Assembly: GCA_963971305.1 (NCBI GenBank) | Contig: OZ020313.1 | Coordinates: forward strand, 21,463,260 to 21,527,259 | Direction: 5' to 3' | Length of the DNA stretch: 64,000 nucleotides | Source of the DNA: Arcuatula senhousia | Lineage: Eukaryota > Mollusca > Bivalvia > Mytilida > Mytilidae | Shown here: piece after piece, positions 11,661-21,600 of the stretch | Layout of the letters: every line of letters starts with the position of its first letter | How positions within the stretch are numbered: the stretch's first letter is position 1 | Notes under the pieces: model-generated | Databases searched by the model: none | What the model was told of the DNA's origin: nothing | The model's input: the letters and a program-made list of their open reading frames with translations, nothing else | Program-made: the position numbers and the translations under genes

Positions 11661-12421
11661 AAGCATTATGATGCATGAATTCTCTGATGAAAGCAAATTT
11701 TTCTATTTCGGTATCTTATTGCGAACACAATGGTACCTTATTTTTGTCGTTGCGATAAAAAATAGCGAAAACATACAGATTCTCATACAAGACCTTGCGA
11801 TGAAGATTTTTGGATTTTTTGCATTCATGAACTGTTTTAAGCTGAAATGTGAAGCTTATATCAATACTATGCTTTTTAAACAATCTAACAAAATTATCTT
11901 AATAAAACATAATATTGTGATGGCAATTAAACATATATAAGTTAATCTAAAAAACCATTCAAAGGGAATTTTTGTCACCTATAGTTTTGCCATAAAATAG
12001 GGTCATTTTAAGTTTATTTAAGAATTTGGGTATTACAGATGGTTTGTGCAATACCCATTTAACATACTTTACTAGCTAAATGTAAAAAAAGGCATCTACT
12101 GTATACATGTGGTAGATGGTTAATGATCATTTTTAATTTTATGTACTATAAATGGTTTTTAAGTAACATATTGTTCCCTCTGTGAATGCGAAAGACATGA
12201 AACATCGCAAAAGTATGAAATGACGTCACATATTGCATAATGACTTTGAGTGTTTTAATGGTTACTATGGAGTTTTCATGAGAATTATGAATGTTACTGA
12301 GCCAAAATTGTACCAATACATTGGTCTTGTGTATGTTAACAAATTGACAATTGTATCCAAGACCAAAACTAAACCAAGTAGACCCTAAAAAGGATTCATA
12401 AAGTAAGTATATGCCTTAAAA
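11661..12421. other. Spacer between solo G arm and element G
   Basis: A+T-rich. A weak 90-codon open frame (11668-11940) has no recognisable domain. A small inverted repeat GGGTATT...AATACCC lies at 12028-12056. No mobile-element end is recognised. Confidence 0.45.
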
Positions 12422-13514
12422 GGGTGCAAGGTATAGTTTTGCAAAGTGACGTCATCAGATGAAAGCAACATCACCTTCATGCTTGAATGGAAATAAGATA
12501 TTTTCCTGTAATATGGACATCTATATATCAATAAAAAGCTGAAATTCACCACTTTTAAATGGAACCTGCATAGTAGACTTATTTATATTTGAATATTTCA
12601 TCAAAACTGTCCAAAATGAACAAAAAAGGGGGTGTTTTGTGTAAAATTTATGGGTGTCATCCCGTTTCTGAGGCTAAATTCCACCGACTTGTGACCAAAT
12701 TTCAAGTCTTAATAATAGATCGCTTGAAAGAGCATGTCACTAAGGGCAAAAATTGGGAACAAAAAGGGTACGCTTTGCAGCTCTAAAGAAAAATATTTTT
12801 GTTTACCTGAAAAGTGTCATTTTGACATCTGCAAATATGGCGGGATTTACAGTTGTCTCCCTTCACACTGAAGTGCTTATAAAAAAAATCAAAAAAAGAA
12901 AATAAACCTGTTGTGGCATTTTTAATACAAAAATATATCTAAACAATCATAAAAGTTTAAAATATTTGATGATTTTCACTTCAGCTATATGAATAGACAG
13001 GGATTCCCTTACCTGTCTTTAATGTATTTGGTAAAACTCACTAGTATTTTGTACGAAACTGTGTCTTGCATCGTTTACCAAATACATTAACCACAGGTAA
13101 GGGAATCCCTGTCTAATTATAAACTTGAAGTGAAAATCATTAAATATTTTGAACTTTTATGATTGCTTAGATATATTTCTGTATTGAAAATGCCACAACA
13201 GGTTTTTTTTTCTTTTTGTCATTATTTTTATGAGCACTTCAGTGTGAATGGAGATAACTATCAATATAAATCCCGCCATATTTGCAGATGTCAAAATGAA
13301 ACTTTTCAGGTAAACAAAAATATTTCTCTCTAGAGCTGGAAAGCGTACCCTTTTTTTTCGCGTTGTACTTTTGCTATTAGTGACATGCTCTTTCAAGGAG
13401 TTAACAAGGTATAATTGAAACTGGATGCAGTTTCGAATGTCTCCCAAACGAAGTCCCATTAATCACATGAGAAAAACTTGCGCAGTGTGTTTACCTACAT
13501 GTATAAATACAAGT

Positions 13515-13830
13515 TTTACAGAAGTCATGGGGTAAGCAGAATCCTGAAAATGCCTTTAAATGCATTTTTAGAACCTCATGGGAAAAATTTTGGCAGGGGT
13601 TCCCCTGTAAATCAAAGTATTACAGAAGTCTCACGAGTAAGCAAAATCCTGGAAATGCCTTTAAATGCATTTTTAAAACCTCCTGGAAAAAAATTGGACA
13701 GGGGTTTCCCTAAAAATGCAAGTTTTACAGAAGTCCCAGGCAAAAGCAAAATCCTGGAAATGCCTTAAAATGCATTTTTAGAACCTCATGAAAAAAAATT
13801 GGGCAGGGGTTCCCCTAATAACTCAAGTTA
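13515..13830 (+). repeat. 106-bp tandem repeat, three units
   Basis: Units start TACAGAAGTC at about 13515, 13620 and 13727 and share ATGCATTTTTAGAACCTC and GGCAGGGGTTCCCC. The period is close to 105, so one frame stays open over 13478-13768 and encodes a repeating 35-residue pattern (MPLNAFLEP...). I regard that as a by-product of the period. Confidence 0.85.
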
Positions 13831-13847
13831 TTTAGTATTCTATTATT

Positions 13848-14150
13848 TGAGGGGTGGGGCATGACCCCCCTCAGACCCCCTCTGGTACCAAATAATTCGT
13901 CTTATCATAAGGAGTAATAATATATATGGCTATAGGGTGGGGATCTCAATGGTTTTCAGAATATTTAGTATTTTGTCATTTGAGGGGGCGGGGCATGACC
14001 CCCCTCTCAGACCCCCTCTGGTACCAAATAATTCGTCTTATCATAAGGAGTAATAATATATATGGTTATAGGGTGGGGATCTCAATGGTTTTCAGAATAT
14101 TTAGTATTTTGTCATTTGAGGGGGCGGGGCATGACCCCCCCTTAAGACAA
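13848..14150 (+). repeat. 135-bp tandem repeat, about 2.3 units
   Basis: Units contain GGGGCATGACCCCCCT (an inverted-symmetry GGGG/CCCC box) at about 13855, 13989 and 14125, with TCGTCTTATCATAAGGAG between them. Confidence 0.8.
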
Positions 14151-14492
14151 TGAAGCGGAGGGTATTACATAATACCTCACCACTAAATGTGGCCAGGTAT
14201 GAAAATTTAAATATCTGAGGCAACACAGTATTTCCAAGTTTAAGATCACACATTATCAAGTTATATCACTTTTCCCATAGAATTCTATAGTAAAATTTTG
14301 CAAAACCCCACCCCCTTTTGAGACCCCAAAAATATATGTTCCCTCCAACATATTGAAAAAAATTTTTCGGGAGGATCATCTAGGAATATTGGCCTATCAA
14401 GTCATATAATATCAAGTGATTCTGTCTGTCGGTTTCTGAGAAACGCCGCAGACAAGTGTTCGAAAAAATGCGCCCGGAAAGAAGAAAAAAAT

Positions 14493-14517
14493 AAATAATA
14501 ATAATAATAATAATAAG
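14493..14517 (+). repeat. (AAT)n microsatellite
   Basis: About eight AAT units, in the microsatellite slot between core repeats and terminal hairpin of the family F element. Confidence 0.9.
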
Positions 14518-15450
14518 AATAATAAGAACTGAGCAAAAACAACATGTCTCCAAACTTCGTTTGGGAGACATAATTATTAGGACCTATAATTATCCCACAA
14601 GTCAGTGGAATTTAGCATCAGAAATGGGATGACACCCATAAATTTTACACAAAACACTCCCTTTTTTGTTCATTTTGGACAGTTTTGATGAAATATTCAA
14701 TTATGAATAAGTCTACTAGGCAGGTTCCCTAAAAAAGTGGTGATTTTTAGCTTTTTATTGATATATAGATGTCCATATTACAGGAAAATATCTTATTTCC
14801 ATTCAAGCATGGAAGTGATGTTGCTTCCATCTGATGACGTCACTTTGTAAATCTATACCTTGCACCCTAAGTTCTTTGAAAAGACCTGCTGATCTTTCAC
14901 AAGTGATAGAATATTCAGTCTTTTTGCGAGTGCAGCAGAATGAGCCAAAAGACCAAAAAAAATTCTATCACAAGTGAAAGTAGATCATTGCCGGTTTTCC
15001 AAGAACCTGTGTAAGTACCTATTTCTTCTGTAAAAATTATTTCTATACATGTATATACTGAAACCTTAGGCCTAAATTAAAATATTATATGTTTGCCCTC
15101 AGCCGACCGACCCCCGAAATTTGTTGCGACTGAAAATATTTTATTTACATTTATCGGCAAAATTTTATTTTATTCCGTTTCGCTTCCGACTGAAAATCTT
15201 TTATTTACATTTACCGACTGCAATTTTTTTCTCGGATTTTTCGGATTTTATCGAACTCGTTGAACCCGGGATGTTCTACACTCCTTTAGGAGTCTACTCC
15301 CGTACATGGAAGAAGAAGAAGATAGTAAAGTCAATAGTTATCCGACAACGGGTCTTTCATGCGTTTTCATAGAATATTTTTTTGTTCTGATTCAAAACTG
15401 CTGAATGACATTGATTAAGCATGGCTTAGTTGCACTCTGTGTGACCATAA

Positions 15451-15642
15451 ATGAAATTAAAAACGAATTTTAAGAAAACGTTGGTCAAAAGTAAGATCGT
15501 AAAGGTGTGTACAAAACAAATATGGGACGATGTTGCCGGGGCAATGTTTGGAGATACGGATCAAGAGACAGAAGTAGACGAAGCTTTTGATAAAAGAAAC
15601 TGTTATTTATATTTTCACAAATTTTATGAAATATGGCAGTGA
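15451..15642 (+). other. Unassigned 63-codon open frame inside element H
   Basis: It starts at an ATG in context aaatgaaa and gives a basic N-terminal third (KLKTNFKKTLVKSK) followed by an acidic stretch (FGDTDQETEVDEAFDK). I do not recognise a domain. About 150 bp downstream (15795-15930) another frame is open for some 45 codons and reads ETWRTWTCQESADS. Its amino-acid composition is protein-like, so these may be remnants of the element's own protein, but neither is supported by a motif. Confidence 0.15.
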
Positions 15643-16659
15643 GATAAAATGGCAGTAAAATCGCCAATTCAGAATACAACAAACTCAATGTACATGTTAA
15701 CATTTAGGTATAGCAAAAACAAGGTCCAACCTGGCATTCTAAAATCACAATTTAAGGGATATATTTAACAAATCTGAACAACAATCACAAAAACATAAGG
15801 ATGCAAGACATGAAGTAGTATACACAACAGAAACATGGAGAACATGGACATGCCAGGAAAGCGCTGACTCCATACACAAAGACTTTCAAGTTGTCTCAGC
15901 CATACTATCCTGTCAGCCACAGTATTATTAAACGTCGGCTATTTATTAGGGCCCCGCATTGAAAATGTGTCACCCTATAGTTTTTACCTTGTCCGTCTGT
16001 CTGTCACTTTTAGTTGGGATAATCTAGGTTACAGAAGAAACCTTGGTCAATTTTTTTAGTTGAATTACTTTATGAGAACAGACAAGTGCCAATTTTGTTT
16101 CTAGTCATGACCTTGTTAATTGTGTTGTATCATGAGATTTATTTCATTTTGTTAGACATTTCAAGTCTAACTTTAACAATTAAAATTTAAATTAATATGT
16201 TGAAATGTTACCAATGTTCAATGTATAGAAGAGTAAAAATTTTGTTCAATAAATAAAAATGTTCGTTCAAACCAATTGATTCAATGTATTATATCAGGAG
16301 AATTGTGCATTCAATGTCAAGAGTTTCTAGAAATTTCAATGTCAGAATTTTCCTGAAATGCTATAGGAATAAGAGCCTTTACTGCAATTGTATGCAACAC
16401 TAGTTAGAACCCCCAGTTTCCATGTTGTTGGATTGACTAGAATGTTCCATATGCCAATTTGCACAATGACGCATAACGTGGAGAATATATCAATAGAGGT
16501 TACTTAAGGCACTAAAGGTACATTCACTACATATTAAGCCATGCAAGGATAGTAGTTGCATTTTTGGTGTTTCTAAGTGTCAGATATTAGAAATGTATCC
16601 TTTAAAAGTGATTAAAGTACAATTGTAAGCAAAACATACATACTAATAACAGTTTATTC

Positions 16660-16943
16660 AAAATACAAATGACAACAAAGTTCCAGACAATAAATTTTGC
16701 TACGCCTGACGCGCGTTTCGTCTATTCAAGACTCATCAGAGGCGCTCTACCAAAAATATTGAAAATGCCAAACACTGTATGAATACGAAGAGCATAGAAC
16801 AGTATAACCAAAAATACCAAACTGGGGAACCAAATTATTACTAAGATATTCAACCTATGTCTGGGGTAGGAAGAACCTTAGGGTTTAGACAATTTTGAAA
16901 TTTAGACGGATAATTTAAAGCTTTGATGTATTCTCCAACTCAA
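16660..16943 (+). mobile_element. Short interspersed repeat S, copy 1
   Basis: It begins AAATACAAATGACAACAAAG and carries TACGCCTGACGCGCG, ACTCATCAGAGGCGCTC and GAACCTTAGGGTTTAGAC. About 280 bp. Three other copies are in this window (17826, 18103, and 24739 on the minus strand). The repeated text is non-coding. Confidence 0.75.
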
Positions 16944-17825
16944 AAGCAAATACAGCTAATAGGATACAAATACATAGAAACATGCAAACAGCACATAAAG
17001 ACGTGCAATCATACATCTACACATGCATTAAAAATAACTTCTTACGCTTTTATATCTTTAAGATAAAATAAAATAATTTACCTACCTACCTACCCATAGA
17101 AAAAAATTACCTACTCTAATTCTTCTTTGATAAAATAAAATAAAAAATTTTGCCTACCTACCTACCCTGCTTCAAAATTCAGGGTCGGGAGAAGGGCAAA
17201 CATACAATATTTTAATTTAGGCCTTAGGTGGCTTCATTCTAAAAACCGAAAGTTTTAAATAACATTGCATTTCATTGGTCGACATCATCGATCAATATCA
17301 GTACCTGCGGTTACTATTGGTTAAATGACCAGTGTGAGATTGCTGCATGAACATATGTATTCGCATCTCAACCTGGTCATCTTACACTGAAACGAGTCAT
17401 TTAACAAAGAATGATCTAATTACAAATTTGTAGATCATGATGTGATATGCAATTAAAATCTTAAACATATCTTGTATAGTTTTTAAGATATTCAACTTTA
17501 TAAGTGCAAAATTCATAAAAAAATCCAGAAAAAGGGCAATAACTCCTAAATGAGCTGTTGGATTTTCTTCAAAATTTCAGGGTGGGTAGATCTTGAGGTG
17601 CTGATTATTTTCATCTAGCTAAAATTTTGCTATCTGTAGTCTTTTTAAGTTACATTGTATTTGCTAAAAATTGCAATTTACCCCTATGTTCTATTTCTAG
17701 CCACGGCGGCCATGTTTTACAAGGAATCAAAAATCCCCACATTAGTTCTAAGCACCGAATGCTTACCGGTAATTAAAGAACAACCATACCAAGTTTGGTT
17801 GCAATTGGACTTATGGTGTTAGAGG

Positions 17826-18102
17826 AAATACAAATGACAACAAAGTTCCAGACAATAAATGTTGCTACGCCTGACGTGCGTTTTGTCTATTCAAGACTCA
17901 TCAGAGGCGCTCTACCAAAAATATTGAAAATGCCAAACACTATATGATGATGAAGAGCATAGAACAGTAAAACCAAATATCAAACTAGGGAACCAAATTA
18001 TTACTAAGATGATCAACCTATGTCTGGGGTAGGAAGAACCTTAGGGTTTAGACAATTTTGAAATTTAAACAGATAATTTAAAGCTTTGATGTATTCTCCA
18101 AC
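17826..18102 (+). mobile_element. Short interspersed repeat S, copy 2
   Basis: Near-identical order to copy 1 (AAATACAAATGACAACAAAG, TACGCCTGACGTGCG, GAACCTTAGGGTTTAGAC, GATGTATTCTCCAAC). It carries CpG-type substitutions in the CGCGCG box. Confidence 0.75.
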
Positions 18103-18341
18103 ACAAAGGTGGTGGTGCCAGAGTGGGCTAACCTCAGGGAATTAAAACTCCACCAGCAGTGCTAACCTTCACAGGTGTTCGAAATACAAATGACAACAAA
18201 GTTCCAGACAATAAAATTTGCTACTCCTGGCACATCACACTCATCAGAGGCACTCTACCAAAAATATTGAAAATGCCAAACACACATATGATGATGAAGA
18301 GCATAGAACAGTAAAACCAAAAATATCAAACTGGGGAACAT
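18103..18341 (+). mobile_element. Short interspersed repeat S, copy 3, preceded by a tRNA-like head
   Basis: The S body (18181-18341) is preceded by about 80 bp that resemble a class II tRNA gene. A box A-like TGCCAGAGTGGG lies at 18116-18127, with GCTAACCTCAGGGAATTAAA after it, and a box B-like GGTGTTCGAAAT at 18174-18185. This spacing suits RNA polymerase III internal promoters and suggests that S is a tRNA-derived SINE whose other copies here lack the head. The box B match is imperfect, so this is inference. Confidence 0.45.
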
Positions 18342-18932
18342 TTTAAATGTAATGAGGAAATGTTGTGAAAATGCACAATTTTGACGTTCCAAGGGCAATA
18401 ACTCCTAAAAGGAAAGGTCCTACAACGTTGACCCTATTACATATTTTGAAGACCTTGATGTGCTTTACAATATGCAATTTAAATTTCTGAAATATCTTGT
18501 ATAGTTTTCAAGACATTGAGCTAAACCAGTGCAAAATTTGCAAAAAAAAATCTAAAGGGCAATAACTCCTACATTGGTCATTGGATTTTCTTCAAGATTT
18601 CAGGGTAGGTAGATCTTGAGATGGTGATAACTTTTCTCCTGCCATTATTTTGATATCTGTAGCCGTTTTTGAGTTATTTGCAAAAAAAAACTGTATTGTA
18701 CCCTTATGTTCTATTTTTAGCCAGGGCAGCCATGTTTTATGACGAATCAAAAATCCCCTCATCAGTTCTAAGCAATGAATGCTAATGAACAACCAATTAC
18801 CAAGTTTGGTTGCGATTGGACTTATTGTGTCAGAAGAGTTAACGTTTTAAAAAAGTTTACGGACGACAGACAACAGACGGACGCCAAGTGATGACAATAG
18901 CTCACATTCATACTTTGGTTCAGGTGAGCTAT

Positions 18933-19501
18933 AAAGTATTAAATTTCATAACCGATACCCCACCCCCTTTGCTCCCCAGTTTGAAAATACTAGAACTAAT
19001 GTATTGTGAAAAGCGTTCGTTAAGGTTCATGGTTACACTTCAAATATAATGGTTGATTTTTACCTATTTTTCTAGTCTATGTACAACTTAAACGACATAA
19101 AGAAACACAAAATAAAGTGTAGCAGCGTCTAGATATAAAAATCGCCGACCATTTTCCCTTCCAGTTTACAAGATTGCTTTTGTTGTTTACTCTATTCATT
19201 TTCTTTCCGTTCAAATTGTACCATAAATAAAGCACAAATTACCCCTAAATAACCTTCCATAAAACCGATTGTGAGTAGATTTAATAACACCAATAATGAA
19301 ATTACCTTGCACCTGGAGGCCAAATGACAGGGCATTGATGATATTTGGCTATACATGTATTTGGGTGATCTGAAAAACGCATAGAATATGCCCTGGCAAA
19401 ACGGATCAAGTGTACAATTACAAAATACTAAAAGTTAATGCAAAAAATATTTATCTAGACGCTGCCACACCTTATTAAGCAATTGAATGTGTTGTTTTAA
19501 C
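18933..19501. other. Unassigned spacer
   Basis: A+T-rich, no gene or repeat end recognised. GTCTAGAT text near 19128 (aGCGTCTAGATATAAAAA) and 19455 (TATCTAGACGCTGCCACAC) forms a short inverted pair, TAGACGCT/AGCGTCTA, which may be the ends of a small element of about 340 bp. Confidence 0.4.
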
Positions 19502-20075
19502 TCCACCACACTATGCCATGTTGGTACTCTATGAAATGTTATTTCTCGTGCCGGGTACTGTTATTTCCCCAATTGTGCATCACGTGGTTTTCGTATATTG
19601 ATTACCGACACCTAAATTTAAAGATTCTGAAGCAAAACGGTATTGCTAAGCTGTAAAATGGAAAGTATATTACTTTTATGAACATTTCAAATCAAACCTT
19701 TAAAAAAATGAAAAGTAAAAATGTCCGTGTAAACTTTTCTTTGATATTTCTTGCTGGAAAATTAGCACATTAACTGAAATATTTGATTGATTGTCTCTTG
19801 AAAACAAATAAAACAATGACTATGCATTAATTCATGAATAAAACCTTTTATAAAAATAATTTTTCTTTCTTTCTCATGCGTTTTGATATCGACATCGATA
19901 TTATTTGTTGTGATTTTCAACGATTAGTTGCGGTGGGTAATTTTAAAATTGTACTGTTATTTCAGGTGGCAAATATGCATGAGGTACTGTTATTTCCTGT
20001 GGTTTGGTACTGATATTTCATGTGATTACTTAAAACTTTGTTCAAATTTTTGCAAGAATTGATGGTTAACAATTG

Positions 20076-21600
20076 AACAAGCATTCTGAGAGTATTGCAA
20101 AACAATACATAGCCCCCCTACCGGCGTCATATTTCAGTCTCTGGTAAAAATTAGTGTTAAACTTGATCAGTTTATTATTTACAAAAGTGTTAATAAAAAA
20201 AGTGCAGTTAACAAACTTCAGTAATTTCTTAAAGTTCAAAGGACCCTAAAAATGCGCAAACCGGATCAAAACGCAAACTTGATCTGTAACTCGTTATGGT
20301 AGACTCACATATAAACAAGTGTGGCAACTAAAAGTATGTCTCGCCTGCCGGCACCATCGCTAAAATCAACTACCTAAGCTTTCATTTCTTGATATAAACA
20401 CAAAAAGTGTCAGTATACCTAATAACAGATGCCTAGTTATTATACTATTCAAGCAATCCATTGTCCACACAAGTATTACAAAAAGTTTTCTGTCTGAAAA
20501 AAAACCTAAGTTCACAGAGTCACTGGAGTGTAAAAATGGGGTCATGGTCACATGGCATGGTGACAGTTGCGTTGTCCATAACCGCAACTGTCTGTTTACC
20601 CAATATCAGATGCCTAGCTATTATAACTTTCCAGCAATTCATCGTCCATAAAAGTCTTACAAAAAAGTTTTTCGGCCTGAAAAAGACCTAAGTTCACAGA
20701 TTCACTGGAGCGTGAAAATGAGGTCAGGGTCACACGGCATGGTGACAGTTGCATAGACCATAACCTGAACTGTCTGTATACCAAATATCAGATGCCTAGC
20801 TATTATACTTTTCAAGCAATTTATCGTCCACAAAAGTCTTACAAAAAAGTTTACAGCCTGAAAAAAGATCCAAGTTCACAGAGTCACTGGAGCGTGAAAA
20901 TGAGGTCAGGGTCACACGGCATGGCGACAGTTGCGTAGACCATACCCTGAACTGTCTGTATACCAAATATAAGATGCCTAGCTATTATACTTTTCAAGCA
21001 ATTCATCGTCCACAAAAGTCTTACAAAAAAGTTTACGGCCTGAAAAAAGACCTAAGTTCACAGAGTCACTGGAGCATGAAAATGAGGTCAGGGTCAAACG
21101 GCATGGCGACAGTTGCGTAGACCATACCCTCAACTGTCTGTATACCAAATATCAGATGCCTAGCTATTATACTTTTCAAGCAATTGATCGTCCACAAAAG
21201 TCTTACAAAAATGTTTATGGCCTGAAAAAAAACCTAAGTTCACAGAATCACTGGAGCGTGAAAATGGGGTCAGGGTCAAACGGCATGGCGACAGTTGCGT
21301 AGACCATACCCTCAACTGTCTGTATACCAAATATCAGATGCCTAGCTATTATACTTTTCAAGCAATTCATCGTCCATAAAAGTCTTACAAAAAAGTTTAC
21401 GCCGCCGCCGTCGCCGCCGCCGTCGCCGGAAAGTAATACCTATGTCTCGCCTTCCGCGACTATTCGTCGCAGGCGAGACAAAAATCAGTTCATTATCTGC
21501 AAGGGTTTAGTACAAAAAGTGCGGAAAACTGAGGCGTGACGGACAGCTAGACGTGCAAACCTATAGTCCCTTTCGACTGTCGCCAATATGGAGCTAAAAA
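20076..21600 (+). mobile_element. Family C element inside element I, split by family E
   Basis: It shares the start AACAAGCATTCTGAGAGT and the TAGCCCCCCTACCGGC terminal motif with the copy at 8689. It ends CTATAGTCCCTTTCGACTGT followed by CGCCAATATGGAGCTAAAAA, an eroded hairpin. The cores are reduced to about one unit on the left (ACTTGATCTGTAACTCG) and one on the right (AATCAGTTCATTATCTGC). Confidence 0.7.
20330..21484 (+). mobile_element. Family E element nested in family C
   Basis: The 5-prime motif TGTCTCGCCTGC (20337-20348) is the exact inverse of GCAGGCGAGACA (21469-21480). About five cores of 181-182 bp carry CAGATGCCTAGCTATTATAC and GTCACTGGAGCGTGAAAATG. A GCC/GTC microsatellite (21401-21429) precedes a terminal hairpin at 21443-21480 (TGTCTCGCC pairs with GGCGAGACA, then GCGAC with GTCGC). 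The G+C-rich microsatellite sets it apart from families A and B. Two frames open across cores at 20366-20691 are by-products. Confidence 0.78.

Larger units (their letters stand above)
13438..14570 (+). mobile_element. Family F element inserted in the right arm of element G
   Basis: A perfect 16-bp inverted pair TGTCTCCCAAACGAAG (13438-13453) and CTTCGTTTGGGAGACA (14555-14570). The 3-prime arm also folds back on TGTCTCCAAAC at 14545-14555 as a terminal hairpin. Inside are three cores of about 106 bp (13515-13830), two and a third units of about 135 bp (13848-14150) and an (AAT)n microsatellite just before the hairpin. This is the same plan as families A-E with different sequence. The flanks diverge from the G arm for about 40 bp on the left, so the exact target is not resolved. 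Confidence 0.75.
12422..14867. mobile_element. Element G: long-arm inverted-repeat element interrupted by family F
   Basis: The left arm (12423-13030) begins GGGTGCAAGGTATAG. The right end CTATACCTTGCACCC (14853-14867) is its exact inverse. The right arm begins at about 13077 with CCAAATACATTAA, the inverse of TTAATGTATTTGG ending the left arm at 13030, leaving a loop of about 47 bp. It runs to about 13397, is broken by the family F element, and resumes at about 14597. Without the insert the element is close to 1.3 kb and nearly all palindrome. No transposase is visible. The left arm is more similar to the solo copy at 11003 than the right arm is to the left arm. Confidence 0.75.
15071..17221. 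mobile_element. Element H: TIR element with 29-bp ends and CCTTAGG flanks
   Basis: The left end begins CCTAAATTAAAATATTATAT (15071-15099 in full). The right end 17193-17221 is its inverse over 29 bp with one mismatch. Directly outside both ends stands CCTTAGG (15064-15070 and 17222-17228), a candidate 7-bp target duplication. Inside the ends are CGACCGACCCCCG-rich text on the left and CTACCTACCTACC runs on the right. A repeat S copy (16660-16943) has inserted in it. A 63-codon frame with an ATG lies at 15451-15642. No transposase family is recognised. Confidence 0.7.
17410..18930 (+). mobile_element. Family A element, 5-prime truncated, with two repeat S insertions
   Basis: Family A unit text starts near 17410 (GTAGATCATGATG), is broken at 17826 after ggtgttagaggaaa, resumes near 18341 (ttttaaatgtaatgagg) and continues to the 3-prime end: GACGACAGACAACAGACGGACGCC, then a hairpin at 18899-18930 with arms AGCTCAC and GTGAGCT. 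The middle of the stem is eroded compared with the copy at 2371-2401. Confidence 0.7.

Noticed and set aside
12589..13459. Open frames sharing KEHVT in the arms of element G
   Set aside because: They are the same repeat read on opposite strands of a palindrome. The solo copy at 11003 has stops in the corresponding frame.
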